The notes beneath the pieces were generated by a model. The model saw nothing but the letters and a program-made list of their open reading frames with translations. It was not told the origin of the DNA and ran no database searches. The translations under genes and the position numbers were made by a program. A stretch of 64,000 bases of DNA from Rhodobacterales bacterium. Lineage in GTDB: Bacteria; Pseudomonadota; Alphaproteobacteria; Rhizobiales; Stappiaceae. The stretch lies in NCBI GenBank assembly GCA_008107755.1, contig VIRH01000109.1, forward strand, positions 124,001 to 188,000. The letters are read 5' to 3'. Below, piece after piece: positions 8,968 to 17,761 of the stretch. Position 1 is the stretch's first letter; every line of letters starts with the position of its first letter.

Positions 8968-9186
8968 TTACTTGAAGCGGTAGGTGATCCGCCCCTTGGT
9001 AAGATCGTACGGGGTCATCTCGACAAGCACCTTGTCGCCTGCGAGGACGCGAATACGGTTCTTGCGCATACGCCCTGCGGTGTGGGCGATAATTTCGTGA
9101 TCATTTTCCAGTTTTACCCGGAACGTCGCATTCGGCAACAGTTCCGTTACGACGCCCGGAAACTCCAGAGCTTCTTCTTTTGCCAT
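8968..9186 (-). CDS. infA: Translation initiation factor IF-1
   Basis: Essential 72-residue S1/OB-fold factor that binds the A site of the 30S subunit. The sequence [20 protein letters not shown] and the end [12 protein letters not shown] are near-invariant in Alphaproteobacteria. The start has AGGA eight bases upstream. The leader contains a hairpin (GCGGGC at 9204-9209 with GCCCGC at 9213-9218) just above the ribosome site, which could influence expression. First of the infA-maf-yacG run. Confidence 0.98.
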   Translation of the reverse strand: MAKEEALEFPGVVTELLPNATFRVKLENDHEIIAHTAGRMRKNRIRVLAGDKVLVEMTPYDLTKGRITYRFK

Positions 9187-9300
9187 TGTGTATCCTGAAT
9201 GAAGCGGGCCCTGCCCGCGGGTGCGGGGGAAACTAACGGATTAGTTGCCGAAAGTGAACCTTTCTTTCGACGTCATTTCAAAGAAAACCGGCAATCCCCG

Positions 9301-9753
9301 TCAGCCGCTCGGCGGCGGTGCCCAGTCGAGGCGTTTCTTGATGCGCAGCATCAGCTGATCGCGCACCGCGCGGTATTCATTCAGGATCTGTTCGCGGCTG
9401 CCGGTGGCCAGCGTAGGGTCCATTGTCGGCCAGTATTCCACGTCGACCGATTCCGTTCGGGTCTCATCCAGTGCCTTGTGATGTGCTTCCGGGGCCAGGG
9501 TAACCACGAGATCGAAGCCCGACTCGTCCAGTTCCTCGAACGTCTTGGGGTGATGGCGCGCCATGTCCACGCCGATCTCGGCCATGACGGAATCGACGAA
9601 GGGATCAACCTTGCCCGCGCGGACACCCGCAGAGCGCACGTAGACCTGGCCTGGAAACAGCATTTCCGTCAGGGCTTCGGCCATGGGGGAGCGTACGGAG
9701 TTCATCCCGCAGACAAATAAAACCGCAGACGGACGCAGGCCCGGCCCGGTCAT
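9301..9753 (-). CDS. Low-molecular-weight phosphatase family protein
   Basis: Cytoplasmic protein of 150 residues with the CX5R phosphate loop Cys15-Gly-Met-Asn-Ser-Val-Arg21 right after the first strand (AVLFV) and a late Asp-Pro in YWPTMDPTLATG acting as general acid. This is the fold of low-Mr protein tyrosine phosphatases and of arsenate reductase ArsC; the normal Ser after Arg is kept. It is five bases downstream of the UPF0262 gene and part of the hisD operon, a fixed neighbourhood in rhizobia, which argues for a housekeeping role and not arsenic resistance. True substrate unknown. Confidence 0.88.
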   Translation of the reverse strand: MTGPGLRPSAVLFVCGMNSVRSPMAEALTEMLFPGQVYVRSAGVRAGKVDPFVDSVMAEIGVDMARHHPKTFEELDESGFDLVVTLAPEAHHKALDETRTESVDVEYWPTMDPTLATGSREQILNEYRAVRDQLMLRIKKRLDWAPPPSG

Positions 9754-9758
9754 GTCTC

Positions 9759-10262
9759 TCAGCCCTTCCAGTGGAGAGCGTAGACGAGTGTGAACAGACG
9801 GCGGGCGGTTTGCATGTCCACCTCGATCTTCCCCTCCAGGCGCTCCATCAGCACGGTGGAGCCTTCGTTGTGGACACCCCTGCGGCCCATGTCGATCGCC
9901 TCGATCTGACTGGGCGTGGAATGGCGGATCGCCTCGTAATAGCTCTGGCAGATAAGATCGTAATCCTTGACGATCTTGCGCAGCGGCGACAGCGACAGGA
10001 CATGCGTCACCACCTCCGCACCGTCCTCCGTCCTGATCTGAAGAACAAGCTTCTTCTCGATCACCGACAGGTTAAGGATATAGTTGACCGCCGGATGCCC
10101 AACCGGCTGGAACCGGTTTTCCTCGATCAGGTCGTAGATCGCCACCGCACGGTCGTGCTCCACTTCCGGGGTCGAGCGGGAAATGGACGCTTCATCCAAA
10201 ACGACATCGACCAGCTTGCCGCCGGGCGTTTGTCGCTCTGTGTCCGGGTCCGCATCGCTCAT
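9759..10262 (-). CDS. UPF0262 family protein
   Basis: Conserved protein of unknown function, 167 residues from the ATG at 10262; a GTG four codons earlier is possible but the AAGGAAG ribosome site overlaps it. The block [20 protein letters not shown] followed by [16 protein letters not shown] is typical of UPF0262, found almost only in Alphaproteobacteria and nearly always after hisD. No catalytic motif is visible. It sits between hisD (32-base gap) and the low-Mr phosphatase gene (5-base gap), so these three are likely one transcript. Confidence 0.92.
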   Translation of the reverse strand: MSDADPDTERQTPGGKLVDVVLDEASISRSTPEVEHDRAVAIYDLIEENRFQPVGHPAVNYILNLSVIEKKLVLQIRTEDGAEVVTHVLSLSPLRKIVKDYDLICQSYYEAIRHSTPSQIEAIDMGRRGVHNEGSTVLMERLEGKIEVDMQTARRLFTLVYALHWKG

Positions 10263-10294
10263 GCTCGGAAGCACCTTCCTTGTTCTTGACCTCG

Positions 10295-11602
10295 TTAGAG
10301 GTTCAGCCTGATGGAAACAGAGCGCGCGTGCGCCGACAACCCCTCCGATTCACCTAGCGCGATCGCGGCCGGGCCAAGCGCCCGCAGATTATCCGGGTTG
10401 CACTTGAGGATAGACGTGCGCTTGACGAATTCCAGCACGGAAAGTCCGGAGGAAAACCGGGCGGATCGCGCAGTCGGCAGAACGTGGTTGGACCCGCCGA
10501 CGTAATCGCCGATCGCCTCCGGCGTATAATGGCCGAGGAAAACCGCCCCCGCATTGCGCACCTTCTTCAGCAGCGCCTCGGGATCGTCAACGGCAAGCTC
10601 CAGGTGCTCCGGAGCAATCCGATTGGCAAGCGGCATGGCCGCCTCCAGATCATCAACGAGAATGATCGCCCCGAAATCCTGCCAGCTCGCCCGCGCCACG
10701 TCCTCGCGCGGCAAGGTCTGCAGCTGAGCCTCGACAGATTTTTCGACGTCGTCGGCCAGGGTCGCGCTGTCGGTGATCAGGATGGACTGCGCCGCGGTGT
10801 CATGCTCGGCCTGGGCCAGAAGATCGGCCGCGATCCAGTCCGGACTGTTGGCCTCATCCGCAAGGATCAGAACTTCGGACGGCCCTGCGATCATGTCGAT
10901 GCCGACAACACCGAACACCCGGCGCTTGGCCGCGGCAACGAAGGCGTTGCCAGGCCCGACGATCTTGGCCACGGGGGCGATCGTCTCGGTGCCGTAGGCA
11001 AGCGCCGCCACCGCCTGAGCCCCGCCGATCCGGTAGATCTCGGTGACACCGGCAATCTTCGCGGCTGCAAGCACCAGCGGATTCAGGATACCGTCCGGGC
11101 TCGGCACCACCATGACGATCCGTTCCACCCCGGCGACCTTCGCCGGAACCGCATTCATCAGGACAGAACTCGGGTAACTGGCCAGCCCGCCCGGCACGTA
11201 GATGCCGACGGCCTCCACGGCGGTCCACAGGGACCCGAGCTCGACGCCCAGCGGATCGGTGTAGCGGTCGTCCTTCGGCAGCTGGCGGGCGTGATGGGCG
11301 AGGATGCGGTCGTGCGCCAGCTGCAGCGCCTCAAGCGTCTGTGCCGGCACCTCTGCGAGAGCTGCCTCGATCTGTGCTTCGCTGACGGTCAGTTCGGCCA
11401 TGCTTGCGGCCTTCAGCCGGTCGAACTTCGCCGTATAGTCCAGAAGCGCGCTGTCGCCATCCAACCGAACCTTTTCCAGGATCTCCCGGACGATCTGGTC
11501 GACATCCTCCGACACTTCCCGCTTGCCGGCCAGCAATTCCCGGAACTTCTGCTCGAAACCTGCGTCGGTGCTTGCAAGGCGTAGGACCACGTGTTGCTCC
11601 AT
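10295..11602 (-). CDS. hisD: Histidinol dehydrogenase
   Basis: Catalyses the last two steps of histidine synthesis, L-histidinol to L-histidine with two NAD+, using zinc. 435 residues from the ATG at 11602; a TTG directly before it is less likely. Visible family blocks include [47 protein letters not shown], the Asp-Leu-Leu-Ala-Gln-Ala-Glu-His zinc/active region, APEHLEL, and the C-terminal [20 protein letters not shown]. It is downstream of the DUF2948 gene and upstream of UPF0262 as in other rhizobia, away from the rest of the his genes. Confidence 0.98.
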   Translation of the reverse strand: MEQHVVLRLASTDAGFEQKFRELLAGKREVSEDVDQIVREILEKVRLDGDSALLDYTAKFDRLKAASMAELTVSEAQIEAALAEVPAQTLEALQLAHDRILAHHARQLPKDDRYTDPLGVELGSLWTAVEAVGIYVPGGLASYPSSVLMNAVPAKVAGVERIVMVVPSPDGILNPLVLAAAKIAGVTEIYRIGGAQAVAALAYGTETIAPVAKIVGPGNAFVAAAKRRVFGVVGIDMIAGPSEVLILADEANSPDWIAADLLAQAEHDTAAQSILITDSATLADDVEKSVEAQLQTLPREDVARASWQDFGAIILVDDLEAAMPLANRIAPEHLELAVDDPEALLKKVRNAGAVFLGHYTPEAIGDYVGGSNHVLPTARSARFSSGLSVLEFVKRTSILKCNPDNLRALGPAAIALGESEGLSAHARSVSIRLNL

Positions 11603-11651
11603 CAACTGCGGCGCCGTTCGCGGCGCCTGTTATTCTCGTCTTTTTCCCGGC

Positions 11652-12089
11652 TCAACCGAGGTCGTGCTGCGGCAGGTTCGGTGTCGACCAGGCTGCGCCG
11701 AGATCGGCAAGCTGCGCCTCGATGCATTCGACTTCCAGCATCAGGCTGGCGCCGCCGGCAAAGGCCAGCTGGATGCGGCCGGACGGGTCTTCGCCGGGCT
11801 CAAACGTCACGGCCAGCAGTTCCAGCACGGCGCCTCTGGCCTCCTGCTGGATGTTCTGACCCTTCATGGAGGTGACCCGGGCAAACGACAGGGCGGCGCG
11901 GCGGCGCTCATGCTCCTTGCTCCGCTTGTCGGCTTCCTTGTCCCAGACGAAGCGGTTCATGACAAAGACCGCCTTCTTTTCCTTCGGCAGATAGCGGATA
12001 TCCGCCACGGTCATGACGGCGTCCTGCAGATGCGCGGACAGAACCTCAAGGTCTTCCTGGTCGAGGGCGGCAAGTTTCAGCTGATCCAT
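11652..12089 (-). CDS. DUF2948 family protein
   Basis: Conserved alphaproteobacterial protein of 145 residues from the ATG at 12089 (MDQLKLAALDQEDLEVLSAH). The block DAVMTVADIRYLPKEKKAV and FVMNRFVWDKE are the family hallmarks; the C-terminal half (GGASLMLEVECIEAQLADLG) is also conserved. The frame stays open 21 codons further upstream, but those residues are not family-like. Function unknown. It normally lies between murA and hisD; here a 70-residue membrane protein and a DUF3124 gene are inserted between it and murA. Confidence 0.9.
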   Translation of the reverse strand: MDQLKLAALDQEDLEVLSAHLQDAVMTVADIRYLPKEKKAVFVMNRFVWDKEADKRSKEHERRRAALSFARVTSMKGQNIQQEARGAVLELLAVTFEPGEDPSGRIQLAFAGGASLMLEVECIEAQLADLGAAWSTPNLPQHDLG

Positions 12090-12262
12090 TTGGTGTCGAT
12101 CTGATCCCGTGTGTCGATAAAAGCTAACCGCATGTAGGGCGGGCAACCGCAATTCCCAAGTCCTGCGAGCCCGGTCATGGACCTAAAGCGGATTGACGGA
12201 TTTGGCAATCGGGAAAGCTGCGAATGCCCGGCGTCGCAAGCCCTCCGACCTGATCAGCCGCA

Positions 12263-12475
12263 TCATGGCCCCATGTCCACACGGCCGCGCAGATCCGCCC
12301 TGACCTCGTCAGGTCTCGCGATGCGCATGAACACCCTGCGCCCCAGCCACAGACCTGAGACCAGCATGAAAAAGCCGAGCGACACGCCATAGGGGTGCTC
12401 GACAAGAACCACGAGCGCAATGGCGGCGAATGCGAACGTAGCCTGTATCAGGAAACGGATCGTTTCTGCGCGCAT
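12263..12475 (-). CDS. Small two-helix membrane protein, unknown function
   Basis: Seventy residues from the ATG at 12475, chosen because AGGGGAG stands six bases before it; the frame is open ten codons further but only from a TTG without a ribosome site. Two membrane segments are evident (TIRFLIQATFAFAAIALVVL and VSLGFFMLVSGLWLGRRVF), followed by a charged tail (RIARPDEVRADLRGRVDMGP). Probably an inner-membrane protein with both ends in the cytoplasm. No family recognised. It lies head-to-head with the DUF3124 gene. Confidence 0.6.
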   Translation of the reverse strand: MRAETIRFLIQATFAFAAIALVVLVEHPYGVSLGFFMLVSGLWLGRRVFMRIARPDEVRADLRGRVDMGP

Positions 12476-12624
12476 TTCGTGCTCCCCTGCTTCTGAATCG
12501 GACAATGCCGAACAGATTGCGGCTTACCCTTCCATGACCGTCTCGTCCGGGCAAGCTTGCAATCGCCTGCGGCATTGCCGAAAGTGCCGCCAAACACCTC
12601 TCGTATCCAGCCTTCGGACCTTTC

Positions 12625-13098
12625 ATGCTGACCCGACGCGCCCTTTCCGGCCTGCTTCTCTGCCTGTTTCTGCCGCTTTCCGCCAAGGCCGACGGCAGCC
12701 TCGACAAGGTGCTTGGCGAGACGATCTACGTTCCGGCCTATTCCCGCATCTTTTCGCATCCAAGCCGCTCCGACCTGCTTGCCGCGACCCTTGCGGTTCA
12801 CAATGTCGACCCTGCAACGACAATCACACTGACACGCATCGACTATCACGCCGAAGACGGCAGCGTTCTGCGCGCGCTTCTGGACGCGCCCCTGACGCTT
12901 GAACCCCTGCAATCCCGGACCGTGCTCGTTCCGATCAACGACACCACGGGCGGCGTCGGCGCCAATTTTCTGCTGAAGTGGTCATCCGGCGCCCCGGCGC
13001 TCAGCCCGATCGCGGAAGCGATCATGACCAGCGGCAGCGGCGGACCCGGCCCGTCCTTCACGTCGAGAGGCCGGGTGATCGAGCAGCGGGTGCCCTGA
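12625..13098 (+). CDS. Secreted DUF3124 family protein
   Basis: Exported protein of 157 residues. The N-terminus MLTRRALSGLLLCLFLPLSA followed by KADG is a Sec signal. The mature part (GETIYVPAYSRIFSHPSR, LAVHNVDPATTITLTRIDYH, and NDTTGGVGANFLLKW) carries the pattern of DUF3124, small periplasmic proteins of unknown function with an immunoglobulin-like beta fold. It is monocistronic and points towards the murA terminator. Distribution of DUF3124 is patchy, so it is an accessory insertion into the murA-hisD block. Confidence 0.8.
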   Translation: MLTRRALSGLLLCLFLPLSAKADGSLDKVLGETIYVPAYSRIFSHPSRSDLLAATLAVHNVDPATTITLTRIDYHAEDGSVLRALLDAPLTLEPLQSRTVLVPINDTTGGVGANFLLKWSSGAPALSPIAEAIMTSGSGGPGPSFTSRGRVIEQRVP

Positions 13099-13311
13099 TC
13101 GGACAGTCCTGCTTGTTGTTTCGGCGGCAGGGCCGGATTTCATCTGCAGCCTTGCGAACCTGCGCTCCTCTCCTTCTTTCAGGAAGAAAGATCAGAGATC
13201 GCAACAGATGGGCTGTGCCTTTCCGGTGACAATGCGGTTGCGTGACGCCGCTTAGCCGCGCCCGATTTGAGTTTCCAGTCCGAGACAGGCCTTCAAGCCT
13301 ATAAGAAACAA

Positions 13312-13344
13312 GAGCCACGCCCTCGTTGCGCGAGAGCGTGGCTC
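13312..13344 (-). terminator. Rho-independent terminator of murA
   Basis: GAGCCACGC (13312-13320) pairs with GCGTGGCTC (13336-13344), extended by CCTCG/CGAGA-like pairing in the inner part; on the minus strand it is followed by a T-rich run (TTGTTTCTT). It starts 24 bases after the murA stop codon. Confidence 0.85.
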
Positions 13345-13368
13345 GGGAACTCGGTAATCTGGCTGTTC

Positions 13369-14658
13369 TCAGCCCGAAATACGCTCGATCTGCGCACCGC
13401 AGCGGGTCAGCTTGTCTTCCAGGCGCTCGAAACCGCGGTCGAGGTGATAGACGCGATTGACCATGGTCTCGCCCTCGGCGGCAAGGCCCGCAATGACCAG
13501 CGACACCGACGCCCGCAGATCCGTTGCCATGACCGGCGCCCCGCGCAGGGTCGACACGCCATCAATCGTGGCCGTGCGGCCGTCCACATGGATCTGGGCG
13601 CCGAGACGCGCCAGTTCCTGAACATGCATGAAGCGGTTTTCGAAAATGGTCTCGGTGATCCGGCTGGTGCCGCCGGCGCATGTCATCAGCGCCATGAACT
13701 GGGCCTGAAGGTCGGTCGGGAACCCTGGGAACGGCTCTGTCGTGATATCGACCGGCTGAATGCCGTTGCCGTTCCGGTAAACCTTGATGCCCTGGTCGGT
13801 CTGCGTGATCTCGGCGCCGGCCTGGCGCAGGGTGTCGAGCGCGTTTTCAAGAAGGTCGGCGCGCGCGCCCTGCAGAAGCACATCGCCGCCGGTCATGGCA
13901 ACCGCCATGGCATAGGTACCGGTCTCGATCCGGTCCGGCACGACGGCATGGCGAGCGCCATGCAGGCGCGGGACGCCCTGGATGCGGATGGTCGAGGTGC
14001 CCTCGCCCTCGATTTTCGCGCCCATGGCCTTCAGGCACATGGCAAGATCGACCACTTCCGGTTCGCGCGCGGCATTGACGATTTCCGTCTCGCCCTTCGC
14101 CAGCGTTGCCGCCATCATGATGGTGTGGGTCGCGCCCACGGAAACTTTCGGAAACTCGACCCGCGCGCCCTTGAGGCCGCCCGGCGCCTTGACGACGACA
14201 TAACCGGCCTCGATCTCGATGTCGGCGCCGAGGGCAGCCAGACCATCGATGAAGAAGTCGACCGGCCGGGTACCGATGGCACAGCCGCCCGGCAGCGAGA
14301 CCCGCGCCTCGTGGCAGCGGGCGAGCAGCGGACCGACCACCCAGAAGCTGGCACGCATCTTGGAGACGAGTTCATAAGGCGCGGTGGTGTCGACGATTTC
14401 GCGTGCCGTCAGGTTCAGGGTCTGGCCGGCCAGCTGATCCTGGCCACTGCGCTTGCCGTTGACCGAATAGTCGACGCCATGGTTCGAGAGGATCTGCATC
14501 AGCTGCGCCACGTCGCGCAGACGCGGCACATTTGTGAGCGTCAGCGTCTCGTCCGTCAGAAGCGATGCGATCATCAACGGGAGGGCTGCGTTCTTGGCCC
14601 CCGAAATCGGAATGACCCCGTTCAGCGCGCCGCCGCCGATCACCTTGATGCTGTCCAT
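13369..14658 (-). CDS. murA: UDP-N-acetylglucosamine 1-carboxyvinyltransferase
   Basis: First committed enzyme of peptidoglycan synthesis: transfers enolpyruvate from PEP to UDP-GlcNAc. 429 residues from the ATG at 14658 ([20 protein letters not shown]). Catalytic Lys22 is in [10 protein letters not shown] and the fosfomycin-target cysteine, about residue 126, in [13 protein letters not shown], so fosfomycin sensitivity at the target level is expected. Asp/Arg family blocks near the C-terminus ([17 protein letters not shown]) are intact. It has its own terminator and a 179-base gap to the small gene upstream. Confidence 0.98.
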   Translation of the reverse strand: MDSIKVIGGGALNGVIPISGAKNAALPLMIASLLTDETLTLTNVPRLRDVAQLMQILSNHGVDYSVNGKRSGQDQLAGQTLNLTAREIVDTTAPYELVSKMRASFWVVGPLLARCHEARVSLPGGCAIGTRPVDFFIDGLAALGADIEIEAGYVVVKAPGGLKGARVEFPKVSVGATHTIMMAATLAKGETEIVNAAREPEVVDLAMCLKAMGAKIEGEGTSTIRIQGVPRLHGARHAVVPDRIETGTYAMAVAMTGGDVLLQGARADLLENALDTLRQAGAEITQTDQGIKVYRNGNGIQPVDITTEPFPGFPTDLQAQFMALMTCAGGTSRITETIFENRFMHVQELARLGAQIHVDGRTATIDGVSTLRGAPVMATDLRASVSLVIAGLAAEGETMVNRVYHLDRGFERLEDKLTRCGAQIERISG

Positions 14659-14837
14659 GTTGTTCCCCGTAGCCTCCAACCCGAACGGGCGCGGCCGATC
14701 CCGAATGATTTCACGTCGAAGGAGCGATCTACACGCAACTCTTGCCCCGTGCAAGGCAGGGCTATTGGGTGGATCTGGCTATTTAAAGGCAAATGTCCAG
14801 CTGCGACAGAACAGGGGGACGGATACGCGCCCCGCCC

Positions 14838-15029
14838 TCAGCCGTCCTTGCGCGCCTTGGCCGCGCTCTTGCGGCGGCGAAGGTTCGCCCTCAGGGCTTC
14901 GGCAAGCCGATCTTCCTTGCTTTTGGCAGGCGCCTTGCGCGCCCCCGCCTCGCCTGCGGGCCCATCAGCACCGTCCGGCGCTCCGGCCGATTGCTCAAGG
15001 CTCTGGTCTGTCTTGTCTTTTTCGCTCAT
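14838..15029 (-). CDS. Small basic conserved protein upstream of murA
   Basis: Sixty-three residues from the ATG at 15029 (MSEKDKTDQSLEQSAG). The N-terminal half is acidic and Gly/Ala-rich, probably disordered; the C-terminal half is strongly basic and helical (EDRLAEALRANLRRRKSAA), a pattern seen in small unannotated proteins of many Hyphomicrobiales. Possibly nucleic-acid or ribosome associated, by charge only. The longer open frame upstream lacks any family resemblance and is not used. Confidence 0.55.
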   Translation of the reverse strand: MSEKDKTDQSLEQSAGAPDGADGPAGEAGARKAPAKSKEDRLAEALRANLRRRKSAAKARKDG

Positions 15030-15482
15030 GACGGTCTGGTTCGTTTGCTGGCGCCAGTGCCATCCATAGCAACCGCACGGGGTTCTGAAAAGCCCGGCCC
15101 CGCCGCCTCTGCGCCGCGCCTCCGCCGAAAGCCACCTGCCTTCCTGGCGGGTTCCTCCATTTCGTTCGGGCAGCTCACGCCGCCCCCCAGCCCGCTTCCT
15201 GAAGCGTCCGTCTGCCGACAATATCCACAGGCCTGAAACTCCACAACTTTCAAGGCCTCAAGCGGCAACGGCCCACCGTTTCGGCACATCGCTTGCAAGC
15301 CGCTGCAAAAGCCCTTCAAAAAAAGCAAATCACAGCTTGCGTCCCGCAAGCTCTTATGGCAAAAGCCCCCTCATTCCGGGCGGCATCGCCGTTCGGCACC
15401 CGTCCACGCGACCCAAACGACCGCTTTTCACGATGGTCTGTTTCGCGCAAGGAAAGTCTCCTAGTAAAGCGAGACACCGGAC
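15030..15482. other. Intergenic region before tRNA-Thr
   Basis: No gene is supported. The right end must contain the tRNA-Thr promoter. An open frame on the minus strand overlaps the start of the 63-residue gene by ATGA, but its codon use and composition do not look coding. Confidence 0.45.
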
Positions 15483-15557
<75 letters not shown>

Positions 15558-15965
15558 TTTAAGTCAGCAATAAATCAATCTCTTAGACGTATTACGTACA
15601 GTATGATCTCTGTTTAAGTTTGTATGTTTTGCCTCCAGTTCGCGCACACGGACTCATACCGACGGGAAAGCAATACATTCAGATCCAGGTATTGGCTCCT
15701 TGGAACCGATTGTCGTTTCTATCTTGCGCGTCGGCGCGTGTACCCGAGTGTTCCACCAATCTGCCGTAGGCTGGCCGTTTGCCGTCAGGGACGATGGCGA
15801 ACAAAAGCGATAAATGCTTCAAGCCTCAATCGCACATGCCAGCCCGAGCTGCATGGTTTCCTTGAAGGCACAGCGGTTTGTGGAAACACGTCCCTTCGTT
15901 GCAGCGGCCAACGGATAGCTGAAAAGAGTAACGAAGTGGCATCCGGTGCTCACCATGATTTCCGA
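15558..15965. other. Region after tRNA-Thr with no recognised gene
   Basis: Base composition is visibly more AT-rich than the surroundings. A plus-strand open frame spans part of it but its translation is rich in Arg/Ser/Cys with no domain, no signal and no ribosome site. No integrase fragment and no second copy of the tRNA 3' end were seen. Confidence 0.4.
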
Positions 15966-16154
15966 TCACTGCTCGCGACAGAATTGCAGATCGTTCCAAA
16001 ATCCTCCGAAGGTCCGAAACGCGAACGCTTTGCGGTCAGGCTGCTGACGCCATACTGAAGTGCCTGCTGCGTGAGCGACAGATCCGTAGAACTGTACTGG
16101 AACTGCCGCTGAAGGCCAGTGCACCGACGCCAAGGCCAAGATCAATGCCAGCAA
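15966..16154 (-). CDS. Possible small exported protein, same frame as the orphan gene upstream
   Basis: A 62-codon frame from a TTG at 16154 opening with LLALILALASVHWPSAA, which looks like a signal or membrane segment, then a polar part with two Cys-free Trp/Phe-rich runs (GTSVWRQQPDRKAFAF). It is in the same frame as the orphan at 16179-16595, separated from it by one TAG and eight codons. No ATG or clear ribosome site. It may be a second short cistron, a decayed 3' part of a longer gene, or chance. Confidence 0.2.
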   Translation of the reverse strand: MLALILALASVHWPSAAVPVQFYGSVAHAAGTSVWRQQPDRKAFAFRTFGGFWNDLQFCREQ

Positions 16155-16178
16155 TCGAAAAACCAGTCCAGCTTGATC

Positions 16179-16595
16179 CTAAGCAGCAGCTGTGAGGCTC
16201 GCTTTTATCTTCTCTTCGATTTCTGGCATTGCCGCAGACGGAAGAGGTCCGCCGAACAGAGTATTTTTGAAAAGGTAGTCGGGTCCCATGCCGTGTCCAC
16301 TGAGCGACGCCGTGAGCTTGAAAGAAATATCGGTGCTTGTGAGATGCCAGTCGGCGATCTTGACATCGATGGAAATTCCATGAGGCAAATTATCGTGCTG
16401 ATGGGTATCTCCGGAAACCGGAAACGTCTTGGAGCCTGAACCCTTGGCGATACCCTTGTACTTAAAGTGTACCAAGCATTGAAACTTCCCGCTTCCGACA
16501 TCTGTTTCCTGCAAATAGACTTTGGCCGAAACCTTGATGAAGCCGAAAGCTCCCATGGTTGTACTTCCGCTGTGAGAGCAAATATTGATGGCCAT
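16179..16595 (-). CDS. Orphan protein of unknown function in the tRNA-Thr islet
   Basis: 138 residues from the second ATG (16595), which has AAGGG at the right distance; the ATG two codons earlier overlaps that site. The translation (MAINICSHSGSTTMGAFGFI) has no signal peptide; the middle is beta-rich with alternating polar residues (VYLQETDVGSGKFQCLVHFK) and a His-rich patch (SGDTHQHDNLPHG); the end is Pro/Ala/Lys-rich. No family is recognised. Codon use is less GC-biased than in the neighbours, and it lies directly behind a tRNA gene, both signs of transfer. Confidence 0.55.
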   Translation of the reverse strand: MAINICSHSGSTTMGAFGFIKVSAKVYLQETDVGSGKFQCLVHFKYKGIAKGSGSKTFPVSGDTHQHDNLPHGISIDVKIADWHLTSTDISFKLTASLSGHGMGPDYLFKNTLFGGPLPSAAMPEIEEKIKASLTAAA

Positions 16596-16979
16596 AATCA
16601 TCCCTTTCTCAAATCGTGTTAATCCGAGAGTCTCACTCCATCCCGTAGCTCTTCAGGCAGTTCGCCGAAATCGCGTATCGACTTGAGCGCCTCTAAACCA
16701 CGCACATCTTAGGATGCATGGCGCACATAAACAATCATAGGTAGTTTTACATCACATTTAGACCGCCCCCTGGGATAGCGCGGCCTCTCCGACGGCATCG
16801 TGTTATTTTCCAAGGCTCAGTTGCGAGCTGAAAAGGCTTATGGAAATGGAGAGCTTATGAGCCTTGCCTAGCTGCCTTTCGGCAGAAACTGATACCCTGA
16901 CGTATTTCACGACAAAGCAGAGCGCGCGCGGTGTCTGGTGATCCGCAGACGTTTCGCCCAAACGTCTTCCCCCTCCTTA
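16596..16979. other. Intergenic region between orphan and TetR gene
   Basis: Nothing recognised. The left part must carry the orphan promoter; the right part receives the 3' end of the tetR-like gene. Confidence 0.4.
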
Positions 16980-17606
16980 TCACCCCTCCCCGATCCCGAA
17001 CGACATCAGGAACCGGTCCACCGCCCGCGTGATTGCTTCGGAGGGGTCGTCCGGGCATGGGGTTCGGTAGATGTGCTGGCGGATACCGATGTAGACGATG
17101 CCGCCGTGGAGGTTCCAGATGTCCTCCATCACCGGAGACGCGCCGGATGTGGCCGCATGCTCGATCTCGCCGAGGAGCGGCTTCAGGATGACGTCGCCGA
17201 GGTGCTTGAGATAACGGCGGTTGAGTTCGGCGCCGTAGAGGCCGGAGAACATGAAGATCCGCATCCACTCGTACTCGAAGATGAGCGTGCTGTATTCGGT
17301 GTAGAAATCGAGCAGGCGCCGGCGCAGCGGTACGGAGCGGTCGGTGAGGCGCTCTGGCCAGTCGGGCGAAAGGCGGCCGAGATAGACCTTCTCGTAGACG
17401 GCCTCGATCAGGTCGTCCTTGGTGGCGAAATAGTTGAAGAGCAGCGACTGCGTGACGCCGATCCGCTTGGCAAGGTCGCGCGTGTTGCCGTCGAGGCCGA
17501 CCTCGGCGAAGAAGGCCACCGCCCCGTCGACGATCTGCCGGCGGCGCTCTGAGGGCGGAAGCCTGCGGCGGCTGGAGGTTTCCCCCGTTTCGGCGGCGTC
17601 GGTCAT
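16980..17606 (-). CDS. TetR-family regulator
   Basis: Repressor-type regulator of 208 residues from the ATG at 17606, which has AAGGGG about ten bases upstream; an ATG eleven codons earlier is also open. The N-terminal TetR helix-turn-helix is clear: RRRQIVDGAVAFFAEVG, NTRDLAKRIGVTQSLLFNYF, KDDLIEAVYEK. The ligand domain (residues 75-208) has no recognised subfamily. It is transcribed away from the molybdenum-hydroxylase operon across 155 bases that hold two perfect palindromes, so it probably represses that operon until an effector, perhaps the substrate, binds. Confidence 0.88.
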   Translation of the reverse strand: MTDAAETGETSSRRRLPPSERRRQIVDGAVAFFAEVGLDGNTRDLAKRIGVTQSLLFNYFATKDDLIEAVYEKVYLGRLSPDWPERLTDRSVPLRRRLLDFYTEYSTLIFEYEWMRIFMFSGLYGAELNRRYLKHLGDVILKPLLGEIEHAATSGASPVMEDIWNLHGGIVYIGIRQHIYRTPCPDDPSEAITRAVDRFLMSFGIGEG

Positions 17607-17680
17607 TCCATTCAGGCCCCTTTTTCGAGCATCCCTCATACGGCAGAAAATAATCTACTTGCAATCTTCCGATTTTTATA

Positions 17681-17715
17681 GATCATTTGATCAATAAAGT
17701 TGAGCACATGCTCAA
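17681..17715. promoter_or_regulatory. Twin palindromes between tetR-like gene and hydroxylase operon
   Basis: GATCA-TT-TGATC at 17681-17692 and TTGAGC-ACAT-GCTCAA at 17700-17715 are both perfect inverted repeats, lying 47-81 bases upstream of the first hydroxylase gene in an AT-rich stretch. They differ in sequence, so one may be the TetR operator and the other a site for a second factor or a promoter element. Confidence 0.5.
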
Positions 17716-17761
17716 TAAGCAATGCTGGAGGGCATTGCCATAATAGTCGGGAGGAGAGGCC

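Noticed and set aside
9301-9753. Arsenate reductase
   Set aside because: The CX5R fold is shared, but the gene belongs to the conserved hisD block and no arsenic genes are nearby.
13267-15069. 600-codon plus-strand open frame opposite murA
   Set aside because: Mirror frame of murA; the translation shows no domains.
15026-15349. Minus-strand frame upstream of and overlapping the 63-residue gene by ATGA
   Set aside because: The Cys-containing translation looked briefly like a zinc protein, but codon use has no GC bias at third positions and no family pattern; the overlap is probably chance.
15624-16058. Plus-strand 144-codon frame in the tRNA-Thr islet
   Set aside because: No ribosome site, no domain, unusual Arg/Ser/Cys content; overlaps the possible minus-strand frame.
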